This document shows, piece by piece, positions 9,123 through 17,905 of a stretch of DNA of 64,000 nt; position 1 is the stretch's first letter, and each line of letters starts with the position of its first letter. Position numbers and translations under genes: made by a program. The DNA comes from Sphingomonas sp. LHG3406-1 (GTDB taxonomy: Bacteria > Pseudomonadota > Alphaproteobacteria > Sphingomonadales > Sphingomonadaceae). The DNA is taken from positions 62,001 through 126,000 of the forward strand of contig NZ_CP069128.1 in assembly GCF_029637485.1 (NCBI RefSeq), written 5' to 3'. Below the pieces are notes generated by a model that did no database searches, was not told where the DNA came from, and saw only the letters and a program-made list of their open reading frames with translations.

Positions 9123-9545
9123 GTGGCCGTGACGCGCACCTTCTCGATCATCAAGCCCGACGCCACCCGCCGCAACCTGACCGGCGCCGTCACCAAGATG
9201 CTGGAGGAAGCCGGCCTGCGCGTCGTCGCGTCCAAGCGCATCCAGATGACGCGCGAGCAGGCCGAGGGCTTCTATGGCGTCCATCGCGAGCGTCCCTTCT
9301 TCAACGACCTGGTCGCCTTCATGACCTCGGGCCCGGTCGTGGTTCAGGTGCTCGAGGGCGAAGACGCCGTGAAGCGCAACCGCGACGTCATGGGCGCGAC
9401 CAACCCCGCCAACGCGGAAGCTGGCACTATCCGCAAGGAACTCGCCGAATCGATCGAGGCCAACTCGGTCCATGGTTCGGACTCGGAAGAGAATGCGGCG
9501 ATCGAGATCGACTTCTTCTTCTCGGCCGACGAGATCGTCGGCTAA
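9123..9545 (+). CDS. ndk: Nucleoside diphosphate kinase
   Basis: A complete 140-residue NDK that transfers the gamma phosphate of NTPs to NDPs through a phosphohistidine. [15 protein letters not shown] at the N-terminus, [13 protein letters not shown] in the middle and the active-site [14 protein letters not shown] (His at about residue 118) are all intact. A GTG start at 9123 is preceded by GGAG. A strong hairpin just downstream (9572-9607) ends the rightward pepA-holC-ndk series. Confidence 0.97.
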   Translation: MAVTRTFSIIKPDATRRNLTGAVTKMLEEAGLRVVASKRIQMTREQAEGFYGVHRERPFFNDLVAFMTSGPVVVQVLEGEDAVKRNRDVMGATNPANAEAGTIRKELAESIEANSVHGSDSEENAAIEIDFFFSADEIVG

Positions 9546-9571
9546 GCCTCTTCCCAAGGCGAAGTCATCGG

Positions 9572-9607
9572 AGGCCCGTCGGACCCAATCCGGCGGGCCT
9601 CTTTCAT
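9572..9607 (+). terminator. Intrinsic-type terminator after ndk
   Basis: A 12-bp stem (9572-9583 with 9589-9600, one G-U pair) closes a 5-nt loop CCCAA. It is followed by CTTTCATT, a short T-rich tract. It lies 27 nt beyond the ndk stop and before the next promoter region, which suits a rho-independent terminator. Confidence 0.75.
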
Positions 9608-9666
9608 TCCAGGTTCAGCGTGCGCGCCGCTAGTTTCGCTCCCGTCACAGAAGACGGGGATTGTTC

Positions 9667-10005
9667 ATGAGCCTGCTCGCCCTGCTTGCCGCCGCGGCGC
9701 TCTATCCAGCAAGCACCGGCATTGCCGGTCCTCCCGCGCCGCCGGTGCGTGTACTTCCAGGCTGGCATCCGACCACCGCGCCCGACCTCCGCGCCCTTCG
9801 CCGCGAGGTGGAGGAAGGCAGGCAGCGCGGCGAACTCAGCCGGCGCGAGGCTCGCGAACTGAAGCGCGAGGCGCGCGAGATCGGCCGGCTCGAGGAACGC
9901 TATGCGGCCGGCGGCCTGACCGCGGCAGAAGAAGCCGAACTGCGCGCCCGGGTCGAAGTGGTAAAGGCCATCGCCCGCGGCAAACGGCTCGGGACCATTC
10001 GCTAG
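9667..10005 (+). CDS. Small secreted helical protein of unknown function
   Basis: About 112 residues. A signal peptide (MSLLALLAAAALYPASTGIA) is followed by a short proline-rich segment and a highly charged region rich in Arg, Glu and Ala (for example RREARELKREAREIGRLEERYAAGG), predicted to be long helix or coiled coil. I do not recognise a family beyond similar small alphaproteobacterial periplasmic proteins. The ATG at 9667 is chosen over the TTG at 9661 because GGGGA is 8 nt upstream. The stop overlaps the convergent purN stop through the shared CTAG at 10002-10005. Confidence 0.65.
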   Translation: MSLLALLAAAALYPASTGIAGPPAPPVRVLPGWHPTTAPDLRALRREVEEGRQRGELSRREARELKREAREIGRLEERYAAGGLTAAEEAELRARVEVVKAIARGKRLGTIR

Positions 10006-10964
10006 AACTCCTCCGCGGCCCGCATCAGTTTCGTAAGGCGTGGCGGGGCGGCCGCCTGCCAACTACGCTCGAGCCAGTCTCGCACCTGCGTCCAGTCCGT
10101 GTCGGGCCGGTTGAGCTTCAGCCCGAGCCAACCGCTCGCGCCATAATATTTGGGCCAGTAGTAGAGCCCGGGATCGGCCTCGATCAGGCCGTTCATCTCG
10201 TCCGCGCCGCTCGCCTTGACCAGCAGGCCGATCGCTTCTTCACCATGGTGCCGGTCGGCGATGATCGCGAACAGCTTGGCCGTCTTCTCCGTGCCGACTG
10301 CCCAGCCGGGCGCGCCATGGCTGGTCTTGCGGGAGACCTCGGGAAGCTCGCGCGCGATCTCGTCGACGCGCGCCTCGATCCAGCCGGCATCCTGATGCCG
10401 CGAGACATAGGCGGCGAGCGTGGCCGGATAGAGCTGGTGCTCGGCAAGGCGGACTCGCGCGGCAAGGCTCTCTGGCGTGTCGTCGGACTGGATCGCGACC
10501 GCAATCTGGCCGAGCACCTCGCCGGCATCCACTTCCTCGGTCACGAGGTGGACCGAACAGCCGCCTTCGGCATCGCCCGCCTCGAGCGCCCGCTGGTGCG
10601 TGTCGAGGCCGCGATACCTGGGCAGCAGGCTCGGATGGATGTTGAGTAGCCGACCTCGCCAGCGCTGAACGAAGCCTGGCGTCAGCAGTCGCATATAGCC
10701 GGCCAGCGCCACCGCGTCGGGCCGGGCGCTTGCTATCGCCTGATGCAGCGCCTCGTCGAACGCCTCCCGCGACAGGCCCTTGTGGGAGAGGGACCAGGTG
10801 GCGACACCTTCCCCTTGCGCCAGCGTCAGCCCCGGCGCGTCAGGATTGTTCGAAGCGACCAGCACCACTTCAAAAGGGCTGCCGGGCAGGCAGCTGGCGT
10901 AGAGCAAAGCCGCCATGTTGCTGCCCTCGCCCGAGATCACGACGGCGACTCGGGCCCTGGTCAC
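10002..10964 (-). CDS. purN: PurN glycinamide ribonucleotide formyltransferase fused to a YjbR/MmcQ-like domain
   Basis: 320 residues, against ~190-215 for ordinary PurN. Residues 1-190 are a full GAR transformylase, which makes formyl-GAR from 10-formyl-tetrahydrofolate in purine synthesis. The glycine-rich loop SGEGSNMAAL, the catalytic NIHPSLLPRYRG (Asn108, His110) and Asp146 in TEEVDAGE are present. Residues ~197-320 (DEIARELPEVSRKTSHGAPGW ... YYWPKYYGASGWLGLKL) look like a YjbR/MmcQ (CyaY-like fold) domain, normally a separate small protein. The start is a GTG 6 nt after the purM stop, so the two are co-transcribed. The role of the extra domain is unknown. Confidence 0.87.
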   Translation of the reverse strand: MTRARVAVVISGEGSNMAALLYASCLPGSPFEVVLVASNNPDAPGLTLAQGEGVATWSLSHKGLSREAFDEALHQAIASARPDAVALAGYMRLLTPGFVQRWRGRLLNIHPSLLPRYRGLDTHQRALEAGDAEGGCSVHLVTEEVDAGEVLGQIAVAIQSDDTPESLAARVRLAEHQLYPATLAAYVSRHQDAGWIEARVDEIARELPEVSRKTSHGAPGWAVGTEKTAKLFAIIADRHHGEEAIGLLVKASGADEMNGLIEADPGLYYWPKYYGASGWLGLKLNRPDTDWTQVRDWLERSWQAAAPPRLTKLMRAAEEF

Positions 10965-10970
10965 GCCGGC

Positions 10971-12056
10971 TCAGCCATGATGGTGCGTGGCGCTCCAGCA
11001 GCCGCGGCCGCTCCACGTCTCGTCCGATCCCCGCACGGTGCAGCCGCGCTGACCCGCCTCGACCATGCCGATGCGGTGGACCGTCTCGCCCGCATCCGTC
11101 AGCGCCGCCGCCACCGCCTCCGCGTCGCTCTCCGCCACCGCGACGACCATGCCGATGCCGCAGTTGAACGTGCGGGCGAGTTCTTCCGGCTCGATGTTTC
11201 CGCCGGCCTGCAGCCAGGAGAAGAGGGGCGGGAGCGGCCAGGCGTCGGCGTCGACCTTGGCATGGCAGCCGTCGGGCAGAACCCGGGGTATATTCTCGAG
11301 CAGGCCGCCGCCGGTAATGTGGGCAAGCCCGCGGATTCGCCCGACCCGGATTTCGGGGAGCAGGCTCTTCACATAAATTCGGGTCGGCTCGAGTAGAATA
11401 TCCCCGAGCAGCCGTTCGGAGTCGAAGCGGGCAGGGCGATCCAGCTTCCAGCCATTCACTTCGATCAGCTTGCGAACGAGGCTGAAGCCGTTGGAGTGGA
11501 CGCCCGAGCTCGCCAGGCCGAGCAGCACGTCGCCCGGCTGGATTGCGCCACCGGTCAGTTGCTGCCCGCGCTCGACGGCGCCGACGCAAAAGCCGGCGAG
11601 ATCGTAGTCGCCGGCCGCATACATGCCCGGCATCTCGGCTGTCTCACCGCCGATCAGCGCGCAGCCCGCCTGGATGCAGCCAGCGGCGATGCTCGCGACC
11701 ACTGCCTCGGCAACTCCGTTGTCGAGCTTGCCGGTCGCGAAATAGTCGAGGAAGAACAAGGGTTCGGCGCCCTGCACCACGAGGTCGTTGACGCACATGG
11801 CGACAAGATCGATCCCGACGCCGTCGTGGCGTCCAAGATCGATCGCAAGCTTGAGCTTGGTGCCAACGCCGTCGTTGGCGGCAACCAGGATCGGGTCGGT
11901 GAAGCCCGCTGCCCTGAGGTCGAAGAAACCCCCGAAGCCGCCGAGATCGGCATCCGCGCCGGGCCTCCGTGTCGCCCGCGCCAGCGGCGCGATCGCCTTC
12001 ACCAAGGCATTGCCCGCGGCGATGTTCACGCCGGCTTGTTCGTATGTCAGCCCCAT
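10971..12056 (-). CDS. purM: Phosphoribosylformylglycinamidine cyclo-ligase (AIR synthetase)
   Basis: About 361 residues, near the family norm of 345-360. PurM closes the imidazole ring of AIR in de novo purine synthesis using ATP. Motifs include [48 protein letters not shown] and [13 protein letters not shown]. The frame extends 15 codons upstream, but the second ATG (12056) begins the conserved [16 protein letters not shown] and has AGGCGG in front. purN follows 6 nt downstream. The DUF2066-hda-ppk-ppx run starts divergently 63 nt away. Confidence 0.95.
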   Translation of the reverse strand: MGLTYEQAGVNIAAGNALVKAIAPLARATRRPGADADLGGFGGFFDLRAAGFTDPILVAANDGVGTKLKLAIDLGRHDGVGIDLVAMCVNDLVVQGAEPLFFLDYFATGKLDNGVAEAVVASIAAGCIQAGCALIGGETAEMPGMYAAGDYDLAGFCVGAVERGQQLTGGAIQPGDVLLGLASSGVHSNGFSLVRKLIEVNGWKLDRPARFDSERLLGDILLEPTRIYVKSLLPEIRVGRIRGLAHITGGGLLENIPRVLPDGCHAKVDADAWPLPPLFSWLQAGGNIEPEELARTFNCGIGMVVAVAESDAEAVAAALTDAGETVHRIGMVEAGQRGCTVRGSDETWSGRGCWSATHHHG

Positions 12057-12119
12057 GGCCGCACCGCCTAGCCCACAAGAGCCTTGGAAATCGAGCCCCA
12101 AGCTGCTTTGAGGGCCCGC

Positions 12120-13370
12120 ATGACGAGCCGCCGCTTCGGCCTTTTCCTCTCGCTGCTAATCCTGCTGGCGCTGGGTGGCGGCGGCATGTCGCTGGCTCAG
12201 CTCGAAAGTGGTGAGCGCGGAATTCCGCCGATCGACAGTGCGAGCACGCTAGAGATTGGCGGCATCAGGGTCGACGTCGCCGGCAAGGATGCGGAGACGG
12301 CACGCCTGGCCGGCTGGCGCCTTGCCCAGCGGCGCGGATTCGCCAAATTGTGGGCGCAGATCCACAAGCAGCCTGAGGCGCAGGCGCCCAAGGTGCCGGA
12401 TTCGACGCTCGACGGCATCGTCAGTTCGATCGCCATCGAGGACGAGCAGATTGCGCCCGGCCGCTACCTGGCCAACCTCACCATCCTGTTCGACCGCTCC
12501 CGCTCGGCCGCGCTACTCGGTGCATCGGGCCCGGTGCGGCGGTCGGCGCCGTTGCTGCTGATCCCGGTCATGATCAGCGGCGGCACCGCCACCACCGTGG
12601 AACTGCGCAATCCCTGGCAGCGGGCCTGGGCGGAATATCGCACGGCTAACAGCGCCATCGATTACGTCCGCATCTCGGGCCAGGGCATCGATCCGCTGCT
12701 GGTGACGGCCGCGCAGGTGCGGCGGCCGGGGCGGGCGATGTGGAGGAACCTCGTCGATTTCTACGGCGCCGCCGACGTGCTGGTGGCCACCGCCCACGTC
12801 CGCCGCCTCTACCCCGGCGGTCCCACCGTCGCGACCTTCTCCGGCAGCTTCGGACCCGACCAGGAACTGCTCGGCAGCTTCACCCTGCGCGCCGAAAGCA
12901 GCGCCGACCTGCCGCGCATGATGGCCGAAGGCGTCCGCCAGATGGACGCCCTCTACACGCGCTGGCTCGCCGCCGGCGCGCTCCAGCCCGACCCGAGCCT
13001 GCTGCCCCCGCCGCCGCCGCCAGTCGTCGAGGAGGAAGAGGAAGAGGAAGAATCGCGCGAACAGGTGATCCAGATCGCCGTCACCTCGCCTTATTCGCCG
13101 GTCGGCTGGCTGCGCTCCATTCCCGGCGTCGCCTCGGTTCAGGAGATCGGCAGCCAGGTGCTGGTGGTCCGCTATCGCGGATCCGCCGGCCAGCTCGCCG
13201 GCGCGCTCAACGCCCGCGGCTGGCAGACCAGCAATGCCAGCGGCGTCTTCACCATCACCGGTTACGCGCCGCCAAGGCCCGCCGCGCCTCCGGCCCAGCC
13301 GGCGCCCGCGCCGCAGCCCGCACCGGCCGAGCCGCTCGTCCCGACCGCCACGAATCGCGAGGAGCAATAA
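12120..13370 (+). CDS. DUF2066-family membrane-anchored/secreted protein
   Basis: About 416 residues. An N-terminal hydrophobic segment ([17 protein letters not shown]) acts as signal or anchor. The body carries DUF2066 hallmarks: [22 protein letters not shown] near the N-terminus, and [11 protein letters not shown] followed by [10 protein letters not shown] in the middle. A proline stretch and an acidic EEEEEEEE run (about residues 300-310) lead to a ferredoxin-like C-terminal piece ([18 protein letters not shown]) and a proline-rich tail. The function of DUF2066 is unknown. The ATG at 12120 has AGGG 6 nt upstream. The hda GTG begins one base after its stop, so the two are translationally coupled. 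Confidence 0.75.
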   Translation: MTSRRFGLFLSLLILLALGGGGMSLAQLESGERGIPPIDSASTLEIGGIRVDVAGKDAETARLAGWRLAQRRGFAKLWAQIHKQPEAQAPKVPDSTLDGIVSSIAIEDEQIAPGRYLANLTILFDRSRSAALLGASGPVRRSAPLLLIPVMISGGTATTVELRNPWQRAWAEYRTANSAIDYVRISGQGIDPLLVTAAQVRRPGRAMWRNLVDFYGAADVLVATAHVRRLYPGGPTVATFSGSFGPDQELLGSFTLRAESSADLPRMMAEGVRQMDALYTRWLAAGALQPDPSLLPPPPPPVVEEEEEEEESREQVIQIAVTSPYSPVGWLRSIPGVASVQEIGSQVLVVRYRGSAGQLAGALNARGWQTSNASGVFTITGYAPPRPAAPPAQPAPAPQPAPAEPLVPTATNREEQ

Positions 13371-13371
13371 G

Positions 13372-13998
13372 GTGCGGCCGCCCGACCAGATCGCGCTTCC
13401 GCTCGACTGGCCGCAGGGTAGCGACGACAGCCGGTTCATCGTCAGCACTGCCAACGAGGCGGCGTTCGACCATTTTCGCCGCTGGGCGAGCTGGCCGGTC
13501 AGGGCGACAATCCTCACCGGCCCGAGGCGCTCCGGCCGATCGCTCCTCGCCCGCAACTTCGTCGCGCGGGTCGGCGGGCGCCTGTTCGACCCCGCCGACG
13601 CGCATGAAGAGGAAGCGCTGTTCCATGCCTGGAACCAGGCGCAGGAAACGGGCAAGCCGCTGGTGCTGGTCGCCGACCGCGCGCCGCCTGCCTGGCAAGT
13701 GACTCTGCCCGATCTCCGTACCCGGCTGGCGGTGACTCCGGTAGTCACCATCGAGCAGCCCGACGACGCGCTGTTCGCCTCGCTCATCCGCCGCCTGTTC
13801 GCGGACCGCGGTCTGCACCTTCCCGACGAAGCGCTGCGTTATGTCGTCAGCCGGGTCACCCGCGATTACTGGACCGCCGAGCGCGTGGTCGATGCGATCG
13901 ACCGTTTCGCCATCGCCAGCAATGCGCGGCTGACCCTGCCCACCGTCCGCCGCGCGCTCATCGCCGGCGGGCTGATCGACGGGGGATCCGACGAGTGA
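13372..13998 (+). CDS. hda: Hda, DnaA-related replication regulator
   Basis: 208 residues. Hda binds the sliding clamp and stimulates hydrolysis of DnaA-ATP, preventing re-initiation. The N-terminal DQIALPLDW is a clamp-binding motif. The phosphate loop GPRRSGRSLLAR has Arg in place of the Walker lysine, as I recall for Escherichia coli Hda. The C-terminal half (LFASLIRRLFADRGLHLPDEALRYVVSRV ... AERVVDAIDRFA) is the AAA+ lid without DnaA's DNA-binding domain. The GTG start at 13372 has AGGAG about 7 nt upstream. The end overlaps ppk1 by 4 nt. Confidence 0.88.
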   Translation: MRPPDQIALPLDWPQGSDDSRFIVSTANEAAFDHFRRWASWPVRATILTGPRRSGRSLLARNFVARVGGRLFDPADAHEEEALFHAWNQAQETGKPLVLVADRAPPAWQVTLPDLRTRLAVTPVVTIEQPDDALFASLIRRLFADRGLHLPDEALRYVVSRVTRDYWTAERVVDAIDRFAIASNARLTLPTVRRALIAGGLIDGGSDE

Positions 13999-16139
13999 AT
14001 GCGCCGGCCGACATCAGGGGCAGCGGCCTCCAGGAAGGCGAGAGCCGCTACTTCAACCGCGAGGTATCCTGGCTGGCCTTCAACCGGCGCGTGCTGGAAG
14101 AGGCGGCCAATCCTGCGCATCCTCTGCTCGAACGGCTCCGCTTCCTGTCGATCAGCGGCTCCAACCTCGACGAGTTCTTCTCGGTACGCGTCGCCGGACT
14201 CAAGGAGCATCAGCTCGAAGCGACCGAGCATCGCAGCTACGACGGCCGCACCCCGACCCAGCAGCTCGAGCGGATAAGCGAGGATGCCGATGTGCTGATC
14301 GCCGAGCAGCAGCGGACCTGGCTCGAGCTGTCCGACCTGCTCGGCAAGGCCGGGGTCGAGGTGGTCGCGCCCTCCGGCCTCCACGCCAAGGAACGGGATT
14401 GGCTCCGGACCCAGCTTTCCGAGCAGATCCTGCCGGTGCTGACGCCGCAGGCGGTCGACCCGTCGCATCCCTTCCCCTTCGTGCCCAACCTCGGCTTCGC
14501 GCTGGTCTTTTCGATGGTCGACACTGCCGACGGCGAAGCGGTCAGCGAAGTGCTGATGATCCCCGCGTCGGTGCCGCGCTTCCTTCGACTGCCCGGGCAG
14601 CAAAGCCGCTTCATCGCGATCGACGATGCGATCACCGCCAATCTCGATCTGCTCTTCCCCGGCTTCGAATTGATCGGCGCCGGCGCCTTTCGTGTCCTGC
14701 GCGACACCGACATCGAGATCGAGGAGGATGCCGAGGATCTGGTCCGCCACTTCCGCTCGGCCATCAAGCAGCGCCGCCGCGGCCGGGTCATCCGGCTCGA
14801 ATTCTCGAGCGGGACTCCGTCCGACCTCGAGCTGCTGGTGCGCGAAGGTCTCGGCGCGGAACACGCGCTGATCGCCGAAAGCTCCGGCTTCATCGGCATC
14901 ACCGACCTTGGCCAGCTGGTCGAGGACGAAGGTCATCCCGAGCTTCGCTTCAAACCCTACACGCCGCGCTTTCCCGAGCGGATCAAGGAGCATGGCGGCG
15001 ACTGTTTCGCCGCGATCCGCGGCAAGGACATCGTCGTCCACCACCCTTACGAAAGCTTCGACGTGGTGGTCGCCTTCCTTCGCCAGGCCGCCAGCGATCC
15101 CGATGTGCTGGCGATCAAGCAGACGCTTTACCGCGCGGGCAAGCAGTCGGCGATCATCGACGCGCTGGTCGCTGCCGCCGAAGCCGGCAAGTCGGTGACC
15201 GCGGTGGTCGAGCTCAAGGCCCGTTTCGACGAGGAGCAGAACCTGCTCTGGGCTTCGCGTCTGGAGCGGGCCGGAGTCCAGGTCGTCTATGGTTTCACCC
15301 AGTGGAAGACCCATGCCAAGGTGTCGATGGTCGTGCGCCGCGAAGGCGGCACCTATCGCACCTACTGCCACTTCGGGACCGGCAACTATCACCCGACGAC
15401 GGCGCGCTTCTACACCGACCTCAGCTTCTTCACCGCCTCCAAGCGCGCCGCGCGCGATGCGGCCAAGCTGTTCAACTTCATTTCCGGCTACGTTCCACCC
15501 AAGGGGCTGGAACTGCTGACGATGAGCCCGGTCAACCTGCGCGAGAAGCTGTCCGGCTGGATCGACTCGGAGATCGCCAACGCCCGCGCCGGCAAGCCCG
15601 CCGCCGTCTGGGCCAAGATGAACAGCCTCGTCGATCCGGCGATCATCGACAAGCTCTACGAGGCGAGCGAGGCGGGGGTGAAGATCGACCTCGTGGTGCG
15701 CGGCATCTGCTGTCTCCGCCCGGGCATTCCCGGCCTGTCGTCCAACATCAGGGTCAAGTCGATCGTCGGCCGTTTCCTCGAGCACAGCAGGGTCTGGTGC
15801 TTCGCCAATGGCGCCCGCATGCCCAATGCCAAGGCGCGGCTGTTCATTTCCTCGGCCGACTGGATGCCGCGCAACCTCGACCGCCGGGTCGAGGTCGCCG
15901 TTCCGCTGGAGAACCCGACCGTCCACGCGCAGGTGCTCGACCAGGTGATGGTCGCCAACCTCATCGACAATGAGCAGAGCTGGACCCTCGACGGCGAGGG
16001 CCACTACACGCGGGTCGACCCGGGCAAGAAGCCCTTCAACCTGCATACCTATTTCATGACCAATCCGTCGCTCTCCGGGCGCGGCCAGGCGCTGGAGGGG
16101 AAGAAGGTGCCCAAGTTGAAGCTGGAGCAGGGCGGGTGA
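13995..16139 (+). CDS. ppk1: Polyphosphate kinase 1
   Basis: A 714-residue RNA-degradosome polyphosphate kinase that reversibly makes long-chain polyphosphate from ATP. The N-terminal YFNREVSWLAFNRRVLEEA and LSISGSNLDEFFSVRVAGL motifs are typical. The phosphorylated histidine is His459 in HFGTGNYHP, and the second catalytic region RRVEVAVPL is near the C-terminus. Start GTG overlaps the hda stop (GTGA), and its own stop overlaps the ppx start in the same way. Synthesis and hydrolysis of polyphosphate are therefore encoded as one translation-coupled unit with a replication regulator. Confidence 0.96.
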   Translation: MNAPADIRGSGLQEGESRYFNREVSWLAFNRRVLEEAANPAHPLLERLRFLSISGSNLDEFFSVRVAGLKEHQLEATEHRSYDGRTPTQQLERISEDADVLIAEQQRTWLELSDLLGKAGVEVVAPSGLHAKERDWLRTQLSEQILPVLTPQAVDPSHPFPFVPNLGFALVFSMVDTADGEAVSEVLMIPASVPRFLRLPGQQSRFIAIDDAITANLDLLFPGFELIGAGAFRVLRDTDIEIEEDAEDLVRHFRSAIKQRRRGRVIRLEFSSGTPSDLELLVREGLGAEHALIAESSGFIGITDLGQLVEDEGHPELRFKPYTPRFPERIKEHGGDCFAAIRGKDIVVHHPYESFDVVVAFLRQAASDPDVLAIKQTLYRAGKQSAIIDALVAAAEAGKSVTAVVELKARFDEEQNLLWASRLERAGVQVVYGFTQWKTHAKVSMVVRREGGTYRTYCHFGTGNYHPTTARFYTDLSFFTASKRAARDAAKLFNFISGYVPPKGLELLTMSPVNLREKLSGWIDSEIANARAGKPAAVWAKMNSLVDPAIIDKLYEASEAGVKIDLVVRGICCLRPGIPGLSSNIRVKSIVGRFLEHSRVWCFANGARMPNAKARLFISSADWMPRNLDRRVEVAVPLENPTVHAQVLDQVMVANLIDNEQSWTLDGEGHYTRVDPGKKPFNLHTYFMTNPSLSGRGQALEGKKVPKLKLEQGG

Positions 16140-17596
16140 AGCGGGGCTCCTTCGGCCCGGTCGGGATCATCGACATCGGCTCCAACTCGATCCGCTTCGT
16201 CGCCTACGCCGGAACGGAGCGCGTGCCCTCGACCCTCTTCAACGAGAAGGTCTCCGCCGGCCTCGGGCGCGAACTGGCGTCGACAGGGCGGCTTCCGGAC
16301 AAGGCGATGGACCAGGCTCTGGCCGCGCTTGCCCGCTTCCGCCTGCTCGCCCGCGAGATGAAGCTGAAGCGCCTTGACGTGGTCGCGACCGCAGCCGTGC
16401 GCGACGCCGACAATGGCGACGAATTCCTCGCCCGAGCCCGCAAGGCCGGAATCGAGCCCAGCGTCATCAGCGGCGAGGAGGAGGCCCGGCTGGCGGCGCT
16501 CGGCGTCATCTCTGCCATCCCGACCGCCCGCGGCGTGGTCGCCGATCTCGGCGGCGGAAGCCTCGAGCTCACCCCGGTCGCTGACGGCAAGCCTGGCCCC
16601 GGCATCTCGCTTCCGCTCGGCGTGCTTCGGGTCGGGCCCGATGCCAGCGCCAAGCAGATCGCGACGATCCTCAAGAAATCGGTGCCGCCGGCGATCCTCG
16701 CCGCCGCCGCCGAGCGCACGCTCTACCTCGTCGGCGGCTCCTTTCGCGCCTTCGTCCAGCTCGACCAGCAATCGTCCGACTATCCGCTTCACATCGTTCA
16801 CGGCCATGCCCTCGACGCCATCCGTGCGCGGGAGGTGCGGCAGCTGGTTCGCGGCACCGAGCCGGAGCAACTCAAATCCCGCTTCGGCCTGTCGACCACG
16901 CGTTCGCAGACGCTCGGCGCCGCGGCGGCGGTGCTGGAAGCCCTGTTCCGCGTGCTCGAGCCGGCGCGCGCCGTCGCCAGCGCCTATGGCCTTCGCGAAG
17001 GCCTGCTCTACGATCATCTCGCCGCCGATCGCAGGGCCGAGGACCCCTTGCTCGTCGCCGCGCTCGAAGCGGGCGAGAAGCTCGGCCGTTTCGGCGACCA
17101 TGGCGCGGAGCTGGACGCCTGGATCGCGCCGATCTTCCCCGACGACGACCCATCGGCCAGCCGCCTGCGCCTTGCTGCCTGCCTGCTCGCCGACGTCGCC
17201 TGGGAAGCGCATCCGGACTTCCGCGCCTTGTGGGCGGTCGACATGGGCGTCCATGGCAATTGGGTCGGGATCGACGCCCTGGGCCGGACGATCATCGGCC
17301 GCACCCTCTGGGCCGCGTTCGGCGGCGACGGGCCGTTCAATCCGGCGCTTGCGCAACTGGTCGAGCAGCGGGTGCTCGATCACGCCGGCCGGTGGGGCGC
17401 CGCCATCCGCCTTGCCCAGCGCCTGTCGGGCGGCACCGAGCGACTGCTCTCACGCTGCTCCATCGCCCTCGAAGAGGGGGAGGTGGTGCTTCGGCTCAAG
17501 GCCAAGGACCGTGCCCTCTACAGCGATATCGCCGCCCGCCGCCACCGGCAGCTGGCCTCGCTGATGGGCTGCGGCGCGCGGCTGGAAGTCGGCTGA
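16136..17596 (+). CDS. ppx: Exopolyphosphatase / GppA-family phosphatase
   Basis: 486 residues of the Ppx/GppA superfamily, which removes terminal phosphates from polyphosphate (and may hydrolyse pppGpp). The ASKHA-fold phosphate loops IIDIGSNSIRFVAY and VVADLGGGSLEL are intact, with the catalytic Glu in the SGEEEARLAALG region. A C-terminal HD-like helical domain includes VAWEAHPDFR. It overlaps ppk1 by 4 nt. Whether polyphosphate or pppGpp is preferred cannot be told from sequence. Confidence 0.92.
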   Translation: MKRGSFGPVGIIDIGSNSIRFVAYAGTERVPSTLFNEKVSAGLGRELASTGRLPDKAMDQALAALARFRLLAREMKLKRLDVVATAAVRDADNGDEFLARARKAGIEPSVISGEEEARLAALGVISAIPTARGVVADLGGGSLELTPVADGKPGPGISLPLGVLRVGPDASAKQIATILKKSVPPAILAAAAERTLYLVGGSFRAFVQLDQQSSDYPLHIVHGHALDAIRAREVRQLVRGTEPEQLKSRFGLSTTRSQTLGAAAAVLEALFRVLEPARAVASAYGLREGLLYDHLAADRRAEDPLLVAALEAGEKLGRFGDHGAELDAWIAPIFPDDDPSASRLRLAACLLADVAWEAHPDFRALWAVDMGVHGNWVGIDALGRTIIGRTLWAAFGGDGPFNPALAQLVEQRVLDHAGRWGAAIRLAQRLSGGTERLLSRCSIALEEGEVVLRLKAKDRALYSDIAARRHRQLASLMGCGARLEVG

Positions 17597-17599
17597 GGA

Positions 17600-17905
17600 T
17601 CAGCCGCAGCTGACCCGCTGCACCTTGTTCTGCTCGTCGAGGTAGATGCGAACGCGGTCCGCGCGGAATTCCATCGTGACCATCATGCCGGCCGCGACCC
17701 ACTGCAGGGTCTTGGAGCCCGACGCGCGGATGATCTGCAGGCCAAGGTCGGCGGTTGCCGGCTGGCCGACGAACTGCTCCAGCATGGTGTTGCGGCAGAC
17801 GTAGCGGTCGGCGCTGTTGCCGCCGGGGTAGGCCGACCCCGGCTGGGCGGTCGCGCAGGCGGTGAGGCTTGCGCCGAGCAGGGCGGGGATGGACAGGCGG
17901 ATCAT
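17600..17905 (-). CDS. I78-family peptidase-inhibitor lipoprotein
   Basis: About 101 residues. A lipoprotein-type signal (LLGASLTACATAQ, lipobox Cys at about residue 16) precedes a domain that fits the I78 inhibitor family: CRNTMLEQFVGQPAT, LQIIRASG and MEFRADRVRIYLDEQNKVQRVSCG, with the family's two cysteines. Such proteins are thought to inhibit serine proteases in the envelope. The ATG overlaps the rnd stop by 4 nt, so it is translated after rnd. It ends 3 nt from the convergent ppx stop. Confidence 0.8.
   Translation of the reverse strand: MIRLSIPALLGASLTACATAQPGSAYPGGNSADRYVCRNTMLEQFVGQPATADLGLQIIRASGSKTLQWVAAGMMVTMEFRADRVRIYLDEQNKVQRVSCG

Noticed and set aside
13866..16046. Long leftward open frame (726 codons) opposite ppk1
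   Set aside because: No motif, complementary to the complete ppk1 gene.
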